Positions 15,365 to 22,746 of a DNA stretch of 35,876 nucleotides are shown here, one piece after another. Numbering within the stretch: position 1 is the first letter of the stretch; every line of letters begins with the position of its first letter. The position numbers and the translations under genes are program-made. Source of the DNA: Candidatus Omnitrophota bacterium (lineage in GTDB: Bacteria > Omnitrophota > Gorgyraeia > JABMRJ01); NCBI GenBank assembly GCA_016783555.1, contig JADHWH010000014.1, forward strand, positions 1 to 35,876. Direction: 5' to 3'. Below the pieces are notes generated by a model. The model was not told the DNA's origin and did not search any database. It was given only the letters and a program-made list of their open reading frames with translations.

Positions 15365-15428
15365 GGTATATTTATTCCTATCAAAATGGTACATCCCCAC
15401 ATAACAGTAGTCGGAAACACTCTAAGAG

Positions 15429-16103
15429 CTAGACTAGGCTGTTAAACCATCCGGGGATTTTCGTATTAAATGTGAGTTGCTTACTGCTAAAAGGATGATT
15501 AAATGTAATCGACTTAGCGTGAAGCGCTAATCGTTTATGGCCATCGTCGGCATCACCATATTTTTTATCACCCACAACAGGATGTCCTTTATCAGCCAGG
15601 TGAACACGTATCTGGTTCTTCCTGCCGGTTATAAGAGTGATTTCTAGTAAACTAAAGTTCTTTGTTTCTTTGAGAACTTTATAAGCAGTATGCGACTGCT
15701 TTCCTTTGGAGGCATTAGAGGTTGAGTACACCACGCGGTTTATATTTTCAGCCAGGTATGAACTTATGGTTCCCTCTTTACTGGAAAAGTTGCCGTGGAT
15801 TACTGCGAGATATTTTTTTTCGGTTTTTGCCCATTGACTCTGGAGATAAAATTTTGCTTTCTCACTTTTTGCGAAAATCAATAGTCCGGATGTGCCTTTA
15901 TCTAAACGATGGACAATATAAATTCTATTGCGGCTTTTAGAGTAGCCTTTTCTTACATAGTCGGTTAGAATGTAGTAGGCAGTTTTTACCTTCTCCGTGT
16001 CAGTGGCAATTGTCAGGAGACCTGGTGGCTTATCTACGACAAGGATATCTCTATCCTCATGAATAATTTCTATACCTTTTAGTCGGTTTTTTTTAGTTGG
16101 CAC
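15429..16103 (-). CDS. RluA-family pseudouridine synthase
   Basis: 224 residues, starting with GTG at 16103 after AGGGAAGG. Motifs: DILVVDKPPGLLTI, the catalytic-Asp motif HRLDKGTSGLLIFAKSEKAK (Asp in HRLD), TEKKYLAVIHG, and the C-terminal LITGRKNQIRVHLADKGHPVVGDKKYG and RLALHAKSITF. These place it in the RluA/RluC/RluD group that isomerises uridine to pseudouridine in 23S rRNA or tRNA. It lacks an S4 RNA-binding domain, like RluA and TruC. The target site is not deducible. It follows the RlmL-like gene in the rRNA-modification theme but is separately spaced. Confidence 0.93.
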   Translation of the reverse strand: MPTKKNRLKGIEIIHEDRDILVVDKPPGLLTIATDTEKVKTAYYILTDYVRKGYSKSRNRIYIVHRLDKGTSGLLIFAKSEKAKFYLQSQWAKTEKKYLAVIHGNFSSKEGTISSYLAENINRVVYSTSNASKGKQSHTAYKVLKETKNFSLLEITLITGRKNQIRVHLADKGHPVVGDKKYGDADDGHKRLALHAKSITFNHPFSSKQLTFNTKIPGWFNSLV

Positions 16104-16160
16104 TTGTCTCGACCTTCCCTAAAATAATTCCTAATTTATATATTTATTTTACCTTAAAGA

Positions 16161-16197
16161 AAAAACCCTTGCAACTTAAATAATTGCAAGGGGTTTT
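16161..16197. terminator. Bidirectional hairpin terminator
   Basis: CCCTTGCAA (16166-16174) pairs with TTGCAAGGGG (16184-16193) across a 9-nt loop, with A residues before and T residues after, so it can terminate on either strand. It lies between the 27-residue gene and the pseudouridine synthase gene on the minus strand. Confidence 0.7.
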
Positions 16198-16378
16198 AAA
16201 TAATGGCCCCCCTTATCAACGACTTCAGAACTGCTTGTCTTCAACAATCGGACGATTTTCGCAACTTTCTGGCAAGGGAGGAAGGAAGAGAGTTCTCAGA
16301 GAAGTTAATTTTTATTGGGGTTTAAGCTGTTTTTTTTATTTAATACTTTCTGTTACAGGATTCTTTCTATTCCTTATC

Positions 16379-16462
16379 CTACTTCCCTTTTAACTCCCTT
16401 TTCTGTTTTGCTTTCTTCTGTCTGTTCGCCTTGTTCTTATCCTTCTTACCTTTGTCTCCCAT
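16379..16462 (-). CDS. 27-residue Lys-rich microprotein
   Basis: ATG at 16462 with a strong AAAGGAGGGG upstream and a consensus promoter further up. It reads MGDKGKKDKNKANRQKKAKQ followed by KRELKGK and a TAG stop. Very short MGDK..KDKNK proteins of this look occur in many bacteria and have no known function; composition suggests binding to nucleic acid or ribosomes. Its own promoter and ribosome site argue that it is real despite its size. Confidence 0.65.
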   Translation of the reverse strand: MGDKGKKDKNKANRQKKAKQKRELKGK

Positions 16463-16502
16463 TATGCCCCTCCTTTTAGGTATTAAAAACCCACTGCAAT
16501 AT

Positions 16503-16531
16503 ATTATATCACGATGGGCTAGAAATCACAA
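16503..16531 (-). promoter_or_regulatory. Promoter of the 27-residue microprotein
   Basis: Minus strand TTGTGA (16526-16531), 17-bp spacer, perfect TATAAT (16503-16508), giving a leader of about 35 nt with the Shine-Dalgarno. Confidence 0.7.
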
Positions 16532-16534
16532 ACT

Positions 16535-16784
16535 CCCCCAGTTAATGATAATAGAACTTTTATAGATGAATTTATAGCGTTTTGTTATACGGAGGAGATA
16601 GGGGCACTGGAGGCAGGCCTAAGTTCGGTGTTTGCCACGTCACTACGACTTATGGGCGCCCTGTATGTACTACACAAGGTTTCACCGAGACTCTTAAAAA
16701 GTATATATATCACGAATTACTGGAAATAACAACACAAAAGAGTTATAATCTATAGTACTAAGATCTATTAAAGGAATGAAGGAA
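16535..16784 (+). other. Intergenic gap before the rRNA/tRNA methyltransferase gene
   Basis: No gene is supported here. A TATAAT at 16744-16749 with a weak TGGAAA 17 bp upstream (16721-16726) is a candidate promoter for the methyltransferase gene. A 33-codon frame from a GTG near 16637 lacks a ribosome site and family features. A stray GGAGGAG near 16593 has no start codon nearby. It could be eroded coding sequence. Confidence 0.4.
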
Positions 16785-17528
16785 ATGCCAATGTTACTAT
16801 ATGGGAAAAACTCGATTTTTGAACGGTTGAAGGCTAATCCGGCAAGCATAAAGAACATATGTCTGCAGGACAGTTTCATTGTGCCGCATATAATAGAGGA
16901 ATTGATAAAACTAAACAATATTTCGGTAGAACGTCTGTCCGGCAATCGCTTATCCAGAGTCAAGCCTGCCAAAGACCTGCAGGGAATAGTGGCGAGGATA
17001 GATGCATTTAAATATGCCCCTGTTGATGATTTGCTAAATCAGCCAAAAGGCAAGCAATTGACGCTTATATTTTTAGACAGAATAAATGACCCCCACAATC
17101 TAGGCGTGATCATCCGAACCGTGGCCTGTTTTGGGGGCATGGCTTTAATTATTTCTGAATTCAAGGCATGCGGCGTCAATGAAACAGTTTTGCACGTAGC
17201 CTCAGGAGGCGAAAATTACATCAATATATCCAAGGTCCCTAACATCTCCAACGCTATTATTAAGGCTAAAAAGCGCGGATATTGGATAGCCGGCGCCGTT
17301 ATAAGCGATGACAGTGAAGACGTGAATAAAATCTCTTTCCCATTTCCGCTAGGGCTCGTGTTAGGGTCTGAGGGGGAGGGGATCCATTATGGAATACAGA
17401 AAAATTTGGATATAAAAGTGCGTATTCCCATGGGGGGCGCGAAGCTTTCATTCAATGTCAATATGGCTTGCGGTATTTTGTGCCACGAGATTTGCAAGCA
17501 GAGAGGAGCTTATGAGCAAAAAAAGTAA
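16785..17528 (+). CDS. TrmH/SpoU-family 2'-O-ribose RNA methyltransferase (RlmB-like)
   Basis: Roughly 247 residues. Three ATGs (16776, 16785, 16791) lie close together; the AAGGA at 16771-16775 best serves the second. The N-terminal MLLYGKNSIFERLKANP is the substrate-binding domain of RlmB-type enzymes. The trefoil-knot SPOUT domain shows motif 1 IFLDRINDPHNLGVIIRTVACFG, motif 2 LGLVLGSEGEGI and motif 3 IPMGGAKLSFNVNMACGILC, which bind S-adenosylmethionine. RlmB methylates G2251 of 23S rRNA; other family members act on tRNA. The last 17 bases overlap the HD-domain gene, so translation is coupled. Confidence 0.9.
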   Translation: MPMLLYGKNSIFERLKANPASIKNICLQDSFIVPHIIEELIKLNNISVERLSGNRLSRVKPAKDLQGIVARIDAFKYAPVDDLLNQPKGKQLTLIFLDRINDPHNLGVIIRTVACFGGMALIISEFKACGVNETVLHVASGGENYINISKVPNISNAIIKAKKRGYWIAGAVISDDSEDVNKISFPFPLGLVLGSEGEGIHYGIQKNLDIKVRIPMGGAKLSFNVNMACGILCHEICKQRGAYEQKK

Positions 17529-18114
17529 AATAAAAAGCCCGCCTGCTAAGAATGTATTGAATTTTATTTCAGAGGCGGGATTACTTAAGAGGGTCCGGCG
17601 TTCCGGCTGGTCGGTTTTAGGAATAAAGGATGCCGAGAGCGTTGCGGACCACAGCTTCAGATGCGCTGTGATAAGTTACGTATTAGCCCGTATGGAGAAG
17701 GTACCGCCATACAAGGCGCTATTGATGGCGCTGTTTAACGATGTGCAGGAAGCCCGTATCACTGACTTACACAAGATGGCCCAGCGCTATATAAATGCAA
17801 AGATAGCCGAAGACAATGCTTTTTCTGAACAAATCAGCCCTTTACCCCGTAATATAAAATCTGAGCTACTGGCTATTCTACGGGAGTATAAAGATCAAAA
17901 TACTAATGAAAGTATCATAGCAAGGGACGCGGATATTTTGGAATGCTTGATTCAGGCTAAAGAGTATTACGAGCACGGCTATTCGCAGACAGTTAAATTT
18001 ATGAGAAAGGCCCCGGGTTTTCTCAAAACTAAAAGTGCCCGAAAGCTCTGGCAATTAGCGAAGAAAACGGATCTTAATGAATGGTGGTTTAAGCTAAGCG
18101 AGTTCAAACGATAG
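17512..18114 (+). CDS. HD-domain protein (YfbR-like) with altered HD motif
   Basis: 200 residues from the ATG at 17512 (GAGAGGAG five bases upstream), overlapping the methyltransferase end by 17 bases; the longer frame is rejected. The fold is HD_3/YfbR-like: ADHSFRCAVISYVLA supplies the first metal His, LMALFNDVQEARITDLHK corresponds to the usual FHD-EA-TGD segment, and ARDADILECLIQAKEYYEHG gives the last Asp. YfbR-type enzymes are 5'-deoxynucleotidases. The His of the HD pair is Asn (AAC at the codon), one base from CAC, which should weaken or remove metal binding at that position. It may be an altered or inactive enzyme, or one with a different metal requirement. Confidence 0.8.
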   Translation: MSKKSKIKSPPAKNVLNFISEAGLLKRVRRSGWSVLGIKDAESVADHSFRCAVISYVLARMEKVPPYKALLMALFNDVQEARITDLHKMAQRYINAKIAEDNAFSEQISPLPRNIKSELLAILREYKDQNTNESIIARDADILECLIQAKEYYEHGYSQTVKFMRKAPGFLKTKSARKLWQLAKKTDLNEWWFKLSEFKR

Positions 18115-18133
18115 CCTTTAGTGTTTTATAAAA

Positions 18134-18220
18134 CTCGACGCGGCCGGCTTTGCCGGCCTTGCTTGCTCATGTTGGCCCCTCGACGCGCAAAATTTCTTCG
18201 AAATTTTGCTTGCTCGGGGC
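18134..18220. repeat. Two constant-flank, variable-stem hairpin elements
   Basis: Copy B (18134-18170): CTCGACGCG, stem GGCCGGC-TTT-GCCGGCC, then TTGCTTGCTC. Copy C (18176-18220): outer GGCCCC, CTCGACGC, stem GCAAAATTTC-TTC-GAAATTTTGC, TTGCTC, outer GGGGCC. The flanks agree with each other and with the element at 13948-13987, but the stems have unrelated sequence. An ORF overlapping this stretch (18150-18422, plus) is spurious. Confidence 0.75.
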
Positions 18221-18236
18221 CATTTTTAGCCAAAAG

Positions 18237-18272
18237 AAAAACCTCTCTCATTATAACACGAGAGAGGTTTTT
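18237..18272. terminator. Bidirectional terminator after the tRNA-Asn gene and the HD gene
   Basis: A 13-bp perfect stem AAAAACCTCTCTC (18237-18249) / GAGAGAGGTTTTT (18260-18272) with a 10-nt loop. A second inverted pair GCCATTTTTAGC (18220-18231 region) and GCTAAAAATGGC (18278-18289 region) surrounds it and reaches the CCA end of the tRNA, so the tRNA 3' end itself is within the outer arm. It can terminate the tRNA transcript on the minus strand and the HD operon on the plus strand. Confidence 0.85.
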
Positions 18273-18326
18273 CCACAGCTAAAAATGGCTCCCCGGGCAA
18301 GACTCGAACTTGCGGCGCGGTGGTTA

Positions 18327-18718
<392 letters not shown>

Positions 18719-18740
18719 CGGGGAATGATATTTAAAAGAA

Positions 18741-18865
18741 CTCCGCTCTCCGACTGAGTCCCGCCATATTTGAGCTAAAAGCACAATAAGGCGGGATTAA
18801 ATTCGCACAGCGATTTATCTTCGCTGTCGCTCCATAAATCGCGTGCTCATTTAACTACCGGGGAA
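18741..18865 (-). pseudogene. Broken 5' tRNA copy carrying a 96-nt hairpin insertion
   Basis: On the minus strand, TTCCCCGGTAG (18865-18855) repeats the start of the tRNA-Asn gene. A 96-nt insertion follows (18854-18759), then CTCAGTCGG AGAGCGGAG (18758-18741), a D-arm-like continuation lacking one T. Nothing corresponds to the anticodon, T or 3' acceptor arms. The insertion starts TTAAATGAGCAC and has the same two hairpins as the first 95 nt of the group I intron (GAGCAC...GTGCGAAT, then TCCCGCC/GGCGGGA). It lies between the promoter and the intact tRNA, so it is transcribed as leader. Confidence 0.7.
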
Positions 18866-18893
18866 CGATGGTCTAAAAGAGCGATTTTATTAG

Positions 18894-18922
18894 AGTATAC
18901 GTTAATTGGGCAATTTTGTCAA
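18894..18922 (-). promoter_or_regulatory. Promoter of the tRNA-Asn unit
   Basis: Minus strand TTGACA (18917-18922, perfect), 17-bp spacer, TATACT (18894-18899). Transcription would begin near 18887, ahead of the broken tRNA copy. Confidence 0.85.
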
Positions 18923-18944
18923 TTGCAAAAGGGCCGCGAGCTCT

Positions 18945-18989
18945 ATTTTGACTTACATTTTGACTTACATAAAGAATGTATGGTATAAT
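18945..18989 (+). promoter_or_regulatory. Promoter and possible operator of the osmoadaptation run
   Basis: TTGACT (18960-18965), 18-bp spacer, perfect TATAAT (18984-18989). The -35 lies in a 12-bp tandem repeat (ATTTTGACTTAC, 18945-18956 and 18957-18968), which supplies a second TTGACT upstream. The spacer holds TACAT-N5-ATGTA (18966-18980), a possible regulator site. It diverges from the tRNA promoter 23 bp away. Confidence 0.75.
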
Positions 18990-19023
18990 AAACAACACTT
19001 TTACCTAATTTTACGGAGGAGAT

Positions 19024-19653
19024 ATGGCAAAGAAACTTATACCCAGCGTGCTAAAAAAGGCGTTCTTACCCCTTTTAATTGTTATAATTACAGTAATATC
19101 ATATCTTTTATATATAGCTAAGTTCAGAACGCTCTTAAGCGAAAACGTGGATCTCTATATAAATAAGGCGTTCCTTACGCTTATAATAATATCCGCGTCA
19201 TTCTGGCTCCAGAGGGTATCCTACGCGACTATTACCTGGTATACGTCTATCGCCGCGAAGACAGAGACACGCTGGGATGACGAGTTTATCCCGCTCTTCA
19301 AGAGGGTCGTGAATATAATAATATGGGCAGTCGCAGTCCTTCTTATCCTCAGTAATTGCGGGGTGAATATAAACGCCCTTATCGCGGCCCTTGGGGTAGG
19401 TTCCCTGGCCATCGCGCTGGCCGCGCAGGATACGATAGCGAATATAATATCCGGCTTTCTTATAATGATAGACAGGCCGTTTCGGGTAGGCGATAAGATA
19501 AAGCTTCCTACGGGTGAGAAGGTTGAAGTTATAGATATAGGCGTGAGGAGGTCGAAATTTCTGGCGGAAGATACCTCTATTATCATCGTGCCCAATTTAG
19601 CGCTTAGCAAGAGTAAGATCGTCAATTTCACATACGGTGAGGAGAAGAGATGA
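19024..19653 (+). CDS. MscS-family mechanosensitive channel, short form
   Basis: 209 residues with a strong Shine-Dalgarno (ACGGAGGAG). Three hydrophobic helices occupy residues ~12-31, ~45-65 and ~93-112. The pore-lining helix follows with the MscS Gly/Ala pattern (ALIAALGVGSLAIALAAQDTIANIISGFLIMIDRPF), then the beta domain RVGDKIKLPTGEKVEVIDIGVRRSKFLAEDTSIIIVPN. The C-terminal alpha/beta cage of E. coli MscS is missing: the protein ends at IVNFTYGEEKR, just after the beta domain. MscS channels open on hypo-osmotic shock and let solutes out. The stop overlaps the next start (ATGA), tying it to the sugar genes downstream. Confidence 0.9.
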   Translation: MAKKLIPSVLKKAFLPLLIVIITVISYLLYIAKFRTLLSENVDLYINKAFLTLIIISASFWLQRVSYATITWYTSIAAKTETRWDDEFIPLFKRVVNIIIWAVAVLLILSNCGVNINALIAALGVGSLAIALAAQDTIANIISGFLIMIDRPFRVGDKIKLPTGEKVEVIDIGVRRSKFLAEDTSIIIVPNLALSKSKIVNFTYGEEKR

Positions 19654-20309
19654 GCTTTAAAGGAGCCATATTCGATTTAGACGGTGTTATCGTAGACACA
19701 GTGCCGCTCCATTTTAAGGCATGGAAGAAGATGTTCGGCGAATACGGCAAGGGCTTCACTTTCGAGGACTATAAAGAGAAGGTCGACGGCATCCCCCGCA
19801 ACGCGGGCGCAAGGGCGATACTGACGGATATATCGGATGCCGAGCTTGAAAAGGCGGCCGCGAAGAAACAGGGATACTTTCTCGAGTTCCTTAAGGCAGA
19901 CGGGATTACCGTATATGAGACCACCCGGAAGTTAATAGAGGAGCTTCGCTCCAAAAGTATAAGCATCGCCGCCATATCCTCCAGTAAAAACTGCCCTTAT
20001 ATACTCAATAAGGCGGGCCTGGACAGCCTCCTGGACGCTGTCATAAGCGGAATGGATATAAAAAAAGGGAAGGGAAAACCGGATCCATGGATATTCTTAA
20101 CCGCTATGGAGAGGTTGGGCCTTAAGCCCGAAGAATGTGTAGTCTTTGAGGACGCGGTCCTGGGGGTAGAGGCGGCAAAGAGGGCGGGTATGAAGACTGT
20201 GGGCATAGATCGCCACAATGACCCAACCAGGCTCATGAAGGCGGATATAATCATCAAGGACTTAGGAGAGCTAGACTATAATAAATTAAAATCATTGGTA
20301 GAGAAATAA
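19650..20309 (+). CDS. pgmB: Beta-phosphoglucomutase-like HAD hydrolase
   Basis: 219 residues. HAD motif I is GAIFDLDGVIVDTVPLHFKAW (both catalytic Asp residues), motif II AISSSKN, motif III with Lys in KKGKGKPDPWIF, and motif IV VVFEDAVLGVEAAKRAGM. The cap (residues ~20-85) is of the beta-PGM type. Beta-phosphoglucomutase converts beta-glucose 1-phosphate to glucose 6-phosphate, the step that follows disaccharide phosphorolysis by inverting GH65 phosphorylases; the GH65 gene lies just downstream, which supports this over a generic phosphatase. ATGA overlap with the channel gene. Confidence 0.9.
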   Translation: MSFKGAIFDLDGVIVDTVPLHFKAWKKMFGEYGKGFTFEDYKEKVDGIPRNAGARAILTDISDAELEKAAAKKQGYFLEFLKADGITVYETTRKLIEELRSKSISIAAISSSKNCPYILNKAGLDSLLDAVISGMDIKKGKGKPDPWIFLTAMERLGLKPEECVVFEDAVLGVEAAKRAGMKTVGIDRHNDPTRLMKADIIIKDLGELDYNKLKSLVEK

Positions 20310-20310
20310 A

Positions 20311-20342
20311 GCCGTAGGGCACCCTTAAGGGTGCCCTACGGC
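20311..20342. repeat. Palindromic repeat copy 6, between pgmB and the GH65 gene
   Basis: 32-bp perfect palindrome (GCCGTAGGGCACCCTT and its complement), two bases past the pgmB stop. It has no DnaA box beside it. In an operon, such a hairpin may stabilise the upstream mRNA or lower downstream expression. Confidence 0.9.
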
Positions 20343-20367
20343 TTGCTTGCAATGACGACGGTGGAAT

Positions 20368-22662
20368 ATGAAGGATTTTTTCAATAAGATAATATCGAAT
20401 GACGAGTGGTTAATAGAAGAAGAAGGTTTCAAGCGGGACCTTCAGCGCACGCGGGAGACGCAGTTCGCGCTGGGAAACGGCCACATAGGAAGCCGCGGCG
20501 TCTTAGAGGAGATACCCTATGATTCACACCCCGGCACCTATATAGCCGGCGTATTTGATAATACCGGGGCGCTGGCCACAGAGATAGTGAATATCCCCAA
20601 CCCTATATTTTTCAGGATCACCTCCCGGGGGGAGAAGATAGACCCGATCGCCATGGATATAGTGGACCATAATCGCGCGCTTGATATGAATAAGGGTATA
20701 CTCTTCCGCAAGACGATATACTCAAACCACAAGAAAGAGCGCTTCAAGTACGAGTCTATGCGCTTTATCAGCATGCATGATAAGTATGTAGGGGTTATGC
20801 GGATCTATCTTATTCCCATGGATGCCGCGACGGATATCACAGTCCAGACCACGATAGATACGTCAGTGACCAACGCGGGGATGCTTACAGAAGGCAAGAA
20901 GCGCCATTTTCAGGTCACAGAGGTCTATGAATCAAAGGGCATACACTACTTATGCGCAGAGACGTTCGAGAAGAATACATTGATAGCGTACGCGTCTAAG
21001 CTTATTGTGGAAAAGGACGGAAAGAGAGTCCCGGTCCCCAAGAGGACGCTCCGTTTTAAGGTAAAAAAAGGCGAGGTCATCTGTTTTACAAAGTTCTTTT
21101 CCGTATGCACCTCTTTAGATGTGAATCCAAAGAGAATAAAATCCGCCGCTTTAAACAGCGCAAAAAAAGCCGTGCGCCTCGGTTTTGATAAGATGTTAGT
21201 CAGGCATGTCAGGCAGTGGAGGGAGAAGTGGAAGTCGTGCGACGTTACCATAGACGGCGATCCCGAAGTAGAGAAGGCCCTGAGGTTCAATATATACCAT
21301 ATGCTGATATGCGGAAATAAGAAGAACGGCAGGGCGAGCATAGGCGCGAAGACATTGAGTTCAGAGGGTTACAGGGGACACGTCTTCTGGGATTTTGAGC
21401 TATTTAACCTGCCCTTATTTATTTATACCGACCCGGAGACGGCAAAACACCTCCTCTTATACCGCTATAGGAGGCTTGGTAAGGCGAGAGAGATCGCCGC
21501 TTCAAAAGGCTTTAAGGGCGCCATGTTTCCCTGGGAATCAGCGGATACCGGAGAGGAGTCGACCCCCGCCTGGAGCAAAGGCTTAGACGGCTCCATAATA
21601 GAGATACACACCATGGATATGGAATACCATATCACCGCCGACATCGCCTACGCGATAAATCATTACTATGCGGCTACCGGCGACGATAAGTTTATGCTGA
21701 GATACGGCCTTGAGGTTATATTCGAGGCGGCCAGGTTCTGGGCGAGCCGCGTTGAATACAATAAGCACAGGAAGCTGTATGAGATAAATAAGGTGATAGG
21801 GCCCGATGAATTTCACGAAAACGTGGATAACAACGCCTATACAAATGTAATGGCAAAATGGAACTTATTGAGGGCCATAGAGCTCTATAGGTTATTCTCA
21901 AGGAGATATCCCGACGGAATAAGCCGCATAGCCAAAAAGATAAAATTGTATAAAAAAGAGCTTAAGGGTTGGAGAAATATAGCGCCGAGGCTGGTAACAC
22001 ATCTATATAGAAAGAAGAATATAATCAAGGCCTTTGACGGATATTTCAGGCTTAAGGACGTGCCGATAACAAGATTTGACGATAATTCCATGCCTATCTT
22101 TCCCAGAGGGGTTACCTCAAGAAATGTGCAGAAGACGCAGATCGTAAAGCAGGCGGATGTGGTAATGCTCCTTTATCTTTTTTCCGATATCTTCAGCGGC
22201 CTGGCAAAGCGCAAGTCCTATTTCTATTACGCGAAGAGGTGTATGCACAAGTCCTCCTTGAGCCCCTCAATTCACGCCATTGTGGGTAATGAGGTAGGTG
22301 ATTCAAAGGCATATCAATATTTTTTAAGGTCTCTATACGCGGATCTGAAGGATATACACGGTAATACATCCGAAGGCATACACGCCGCTTCGTTGGGGGG
22401 AACATGGCAGGCGGCGATAAACGGTTTCGGCGGGGCCGGGATAAGGCAGGGGATATTGACGTTCGATCCGAAGCTCCCGCCCCATTGGGAGAGACTTAAG
22501 TTTATATTAAGGTGGAAAGGCCATCCTATATCGGTATCTGTTTACAAAGAGAGAATAGAACTTTACTATAAATCCAAGAAAAAGAGCGACAAACTGAAGA
22601 TAAGGGTATATAATATACTAAAAGAAATACCTGCGAATAGAAAAATGGTGATTAGTCGCTAG
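20368..22662 (+). CDS. GH65 disaccharide phosphorylase (trehalose/kojibiose/maltose type)
   Basis: 764 residues, the usual size. The N-terminal beta-sandwich starts at WLIEEEGFKRDLQRTRETQFALGNGHIGSRG, typical of GH65. The (alpha/alpha)6 catalytic barrel shows HVFWDFELFNLPLFIYTDPE, GAMFPWESADTGEESTP and the catalytic acid Glu in VIGPDEFHENVDNNAYTN (about residue 480), plus KQADVVMLLYLF and the phosphate-site region GIHAASLGGTWQAAINGFGG. Such enzymes use phosphate to split alpha-glucosyl disaccharides to beta-glucose 1-phosphate, which PgmB next door would use. Trehalose is the likeliest substrate given otsAB and a treT-like gene downstream, but kojibiose or maltose cannot be excluded. The final codons and stop come from an inverted repeat. 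Confidence 0.9.
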   Translation: MKDFFNKIISNDEWLIEEEGFKRDLQRTRETQFALGNGHIGSRGVLEEIPYDSHPGTYIAGVFDNTGALATEIVNIPNPIFFRITSRGEKIDPIAMDIVDHNRALDMNKGILFRKTIYSNHKKERFKYESMRFISMHDKYVGVMRIYLIPMDAATDITVQTTIDTSVTNAGMLTEGKKRHFQVTEVYESKGIHYLCAETFEKNTLIAYASKLIVEKDGKRVPVPKRTLRFKVKKGEVICFTKFFSVCTSLDVNPKRIKSAALNSAKKAVRLGFDKMLVRHVRQWREKWKSCDVTIDGDPEVEKALRFNIYHMLICGNKKNGRASIGAKTLSSEGYRGHVFWDFELFNLPLFIYTDPETAKHLLLYRYRRLGKAREIAASKGFKGAMFPWESADTGEESTPAWSKGLDGSIIEIHTMDMEYHITADIAYAINHYYAATGDDKFMLRYGLEVIFEAARFWASRVEYNKHRKLYEINKVIGPDEFHENVDNNAYTNVMAKWNLLRAIELYRLFSRRYPDGISRIAKKIKLYKKELKGWRNIAPRLVTHLYRKKNIIKAFDGYFRLKDVPITRFDDNSMPIFPRGVTSRNVQKTQIVKQADVVMLLYLFSDIFSGLAKRKSYFYYAKRCMHKSSLSPSIHAIVGNEVGDSKAYQYFLRSLYADLKDIHGNTSEGIHAASLGGTWQAAINGFGGAGIRQGILTFDPKLPPHWERLKFILRWKGHPISVSVYKERIELYYKSKKKSDKLKIRVYNILKEIPANRKMVISR

Positions 22663-22732
22663 TCGTTAGGGAATAGTCGTTAGTAATCGTCTAGACGAAA
22701 CTAAAAACTAACGACTAAATACTAGCGACTAA
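22652..22732. repeat. Inverted repeat at the end of the GH65 gene
   Basis: TTAGTCGCTAGT (22652-22663) pairs with ACTAGCGACTAA (22721-22732), and TAGTCGTTAGT (22674-22684) with ACTAACGACTA (22707-22717), around a central CGTCTAGACG palindrome (22688-22697). The GH65 stop codon (22660-22662) lies inside the left arm. Confidence 0.85.
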
Positions 22733-22746
22733 AACAGGGGGCTGCG

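Noticed and set aside
16637-16738. 33-codon frame starting with GTG
   Set aside because: No ribosome site, no recognisable family, and ends just before a candidate promoter.
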